Assembly (NCBI GenBank): GCA_905612335.1
Contig: CAJQRT010000024.1
Coordinates: forward strand, 1-5,925
Source of the DNA: an uncultured Candidatus Pelagibacter sp.
GTDB lineage: Bacteria > Pseudomonadota > Alphaproteobacteria > Pelagibacterales > Pelagibacteraceae
DNA length: 5,925 bases
Reading direction: 5' to 3'
In this document: piece by piece, positions 5,638-5,925 of the stretch
Layout of the letters: each line of letters starts with the position of its first letter
Position numbering within the stretch: the stretch's first letter is position 1
Notes under the pieces: model-generated
Seen by the model: the letters and a program-made list of their open reading frames with translations, nothing else
Databases searched by the model: none
What the model was told of the DNA's origin: nothing
Position numbers and translations under genes: made by a program

Positions 5638-5925
5638 ATGTTGGTAAAGTTTTTTAAATTATTTTTAATATTATTACTTTATCAGAGTCCATTATACTCA
5701 AAAAATACCAGTATAAACGATTTTAATGCGAGGTATTTCTCTAATTATCTTTCAGGAATTGTAGCTTATGAAAATTTAGATAATACGGAAGCTTTAAAAT
5801 TTTTTAATTCATCAAAAATATTAATAAAACAGCATGACGCCTATCTTGAGAAGTATGTATTTTCATTAGTTCTTGATGGTAAAGTTAAGAAAGCAATTAA
5901 TCAAGTTAAACAGAGCTCAACAAAA
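5638..5925 (+). CDS. Exported TPR-like protein (3' end outside window)
   Basis: The frame from ATG 5638 stays open for 96 codons to the window edge. The N terminus MLVKFFKLFLILLLYQSPLYS has a lysine followed by a hydrophobic core and small residues, a clear signal peptide (cleavage perhaps after LYS) or possibly a single membrane anchor. From about residue 30 it has helix pairs spaced like tetratricopeptide repeats: YFSNYLSGIVAYENLDNTEA, then LKFFNSSKI, then YLEKYVFSLVLDGKVKKA. TPR proteins act as protein-interaction scaffolds; this one would work in the periplasm or at the membrane. TPR genes next to the glycosylase gene are, as I recall, common in alphaproteobacteria. It diverges from the glycosylase 5' fragment with only 11 bases between the two ATGs, so each promoter must lie in the other gene's coding region. 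No ribosome binding site is evident. The exact role is unknown. Confidence 0.72.
   Translation, partial: MLVKFFKLFLILLLYQSPLYSKNTSINDFNARYFSNYLSGIVAYENLDNTEALKFFNSSKILIKQHDAYLEKYVFSLVLDGKVKKAINQVKQSSTK

Overview
The window looks like a piece of an AT-rich, streamlined alphaproteobacterial chromosome, most likely SAR11/Pelagibacterales. The support is the very low GC, spacers of a few bases with overlapping genes, a CcrM-type GANTC methyltransferase with its C-terminal RAMA domain, and an alphaproteobacterial-style family 4 uracil-DNA glycosylase. The assignment rests on remembered protein similarity, not on a search.

Layout. On the + strand there is the 3' part of a DsbA-like thiol oxidoreductase (1-524). 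Next is the N-terminal half of a chromosome-segregation ATPase SMC (533-1843), which stops in mid-molecule. A 50-codon orphan frame follows (1845-1997), overlapping by ATGA a flavin-dependent monooxygenase (1994-3145). That gene meets the minus-strand methyltransferase ccrM (4212-3142) tail to tail, with the two stop codons overlapping. A 121-bp spacer (4213-4333) holds a good sigma-70 promoter for ccrM, crowded with three GANTC sites. Upstream of it on the minus strand, rnhB (RNase HII, 4894-4334) is coupled by a TAATG overlap to a family 4 uracil-DNA glycosylase gene whose 5' part (to 5626) is out of frame at an A8 tract. Eleven bases away, an exported TPR-like protein starts divergently (5638) and runs off the window.

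Function. Most genes concern chromosome upkeep: SMC (compaction and segregation), CcrM (cell-cycle methylation), RNase HII (ribonucleotide removal) and the glycosylase (uracil removal). The DsbA-like and TPR proteins act in the envelope. The monooxygenase is an unrelated metabolic enzyme.

The three strongest observations are: smc lacks its whole C-terminal half, including the ABC signature and Walker B, with unrelated genes in its place; the ccrM core promoter is overlaid with the enzyme's own target sites, suggesting autoregulation; and the glycosylase reading frame is broken at a homopolymer. No CRISPR array, tRNA, rRNA, insertion sequence or obvious defence system was seen.
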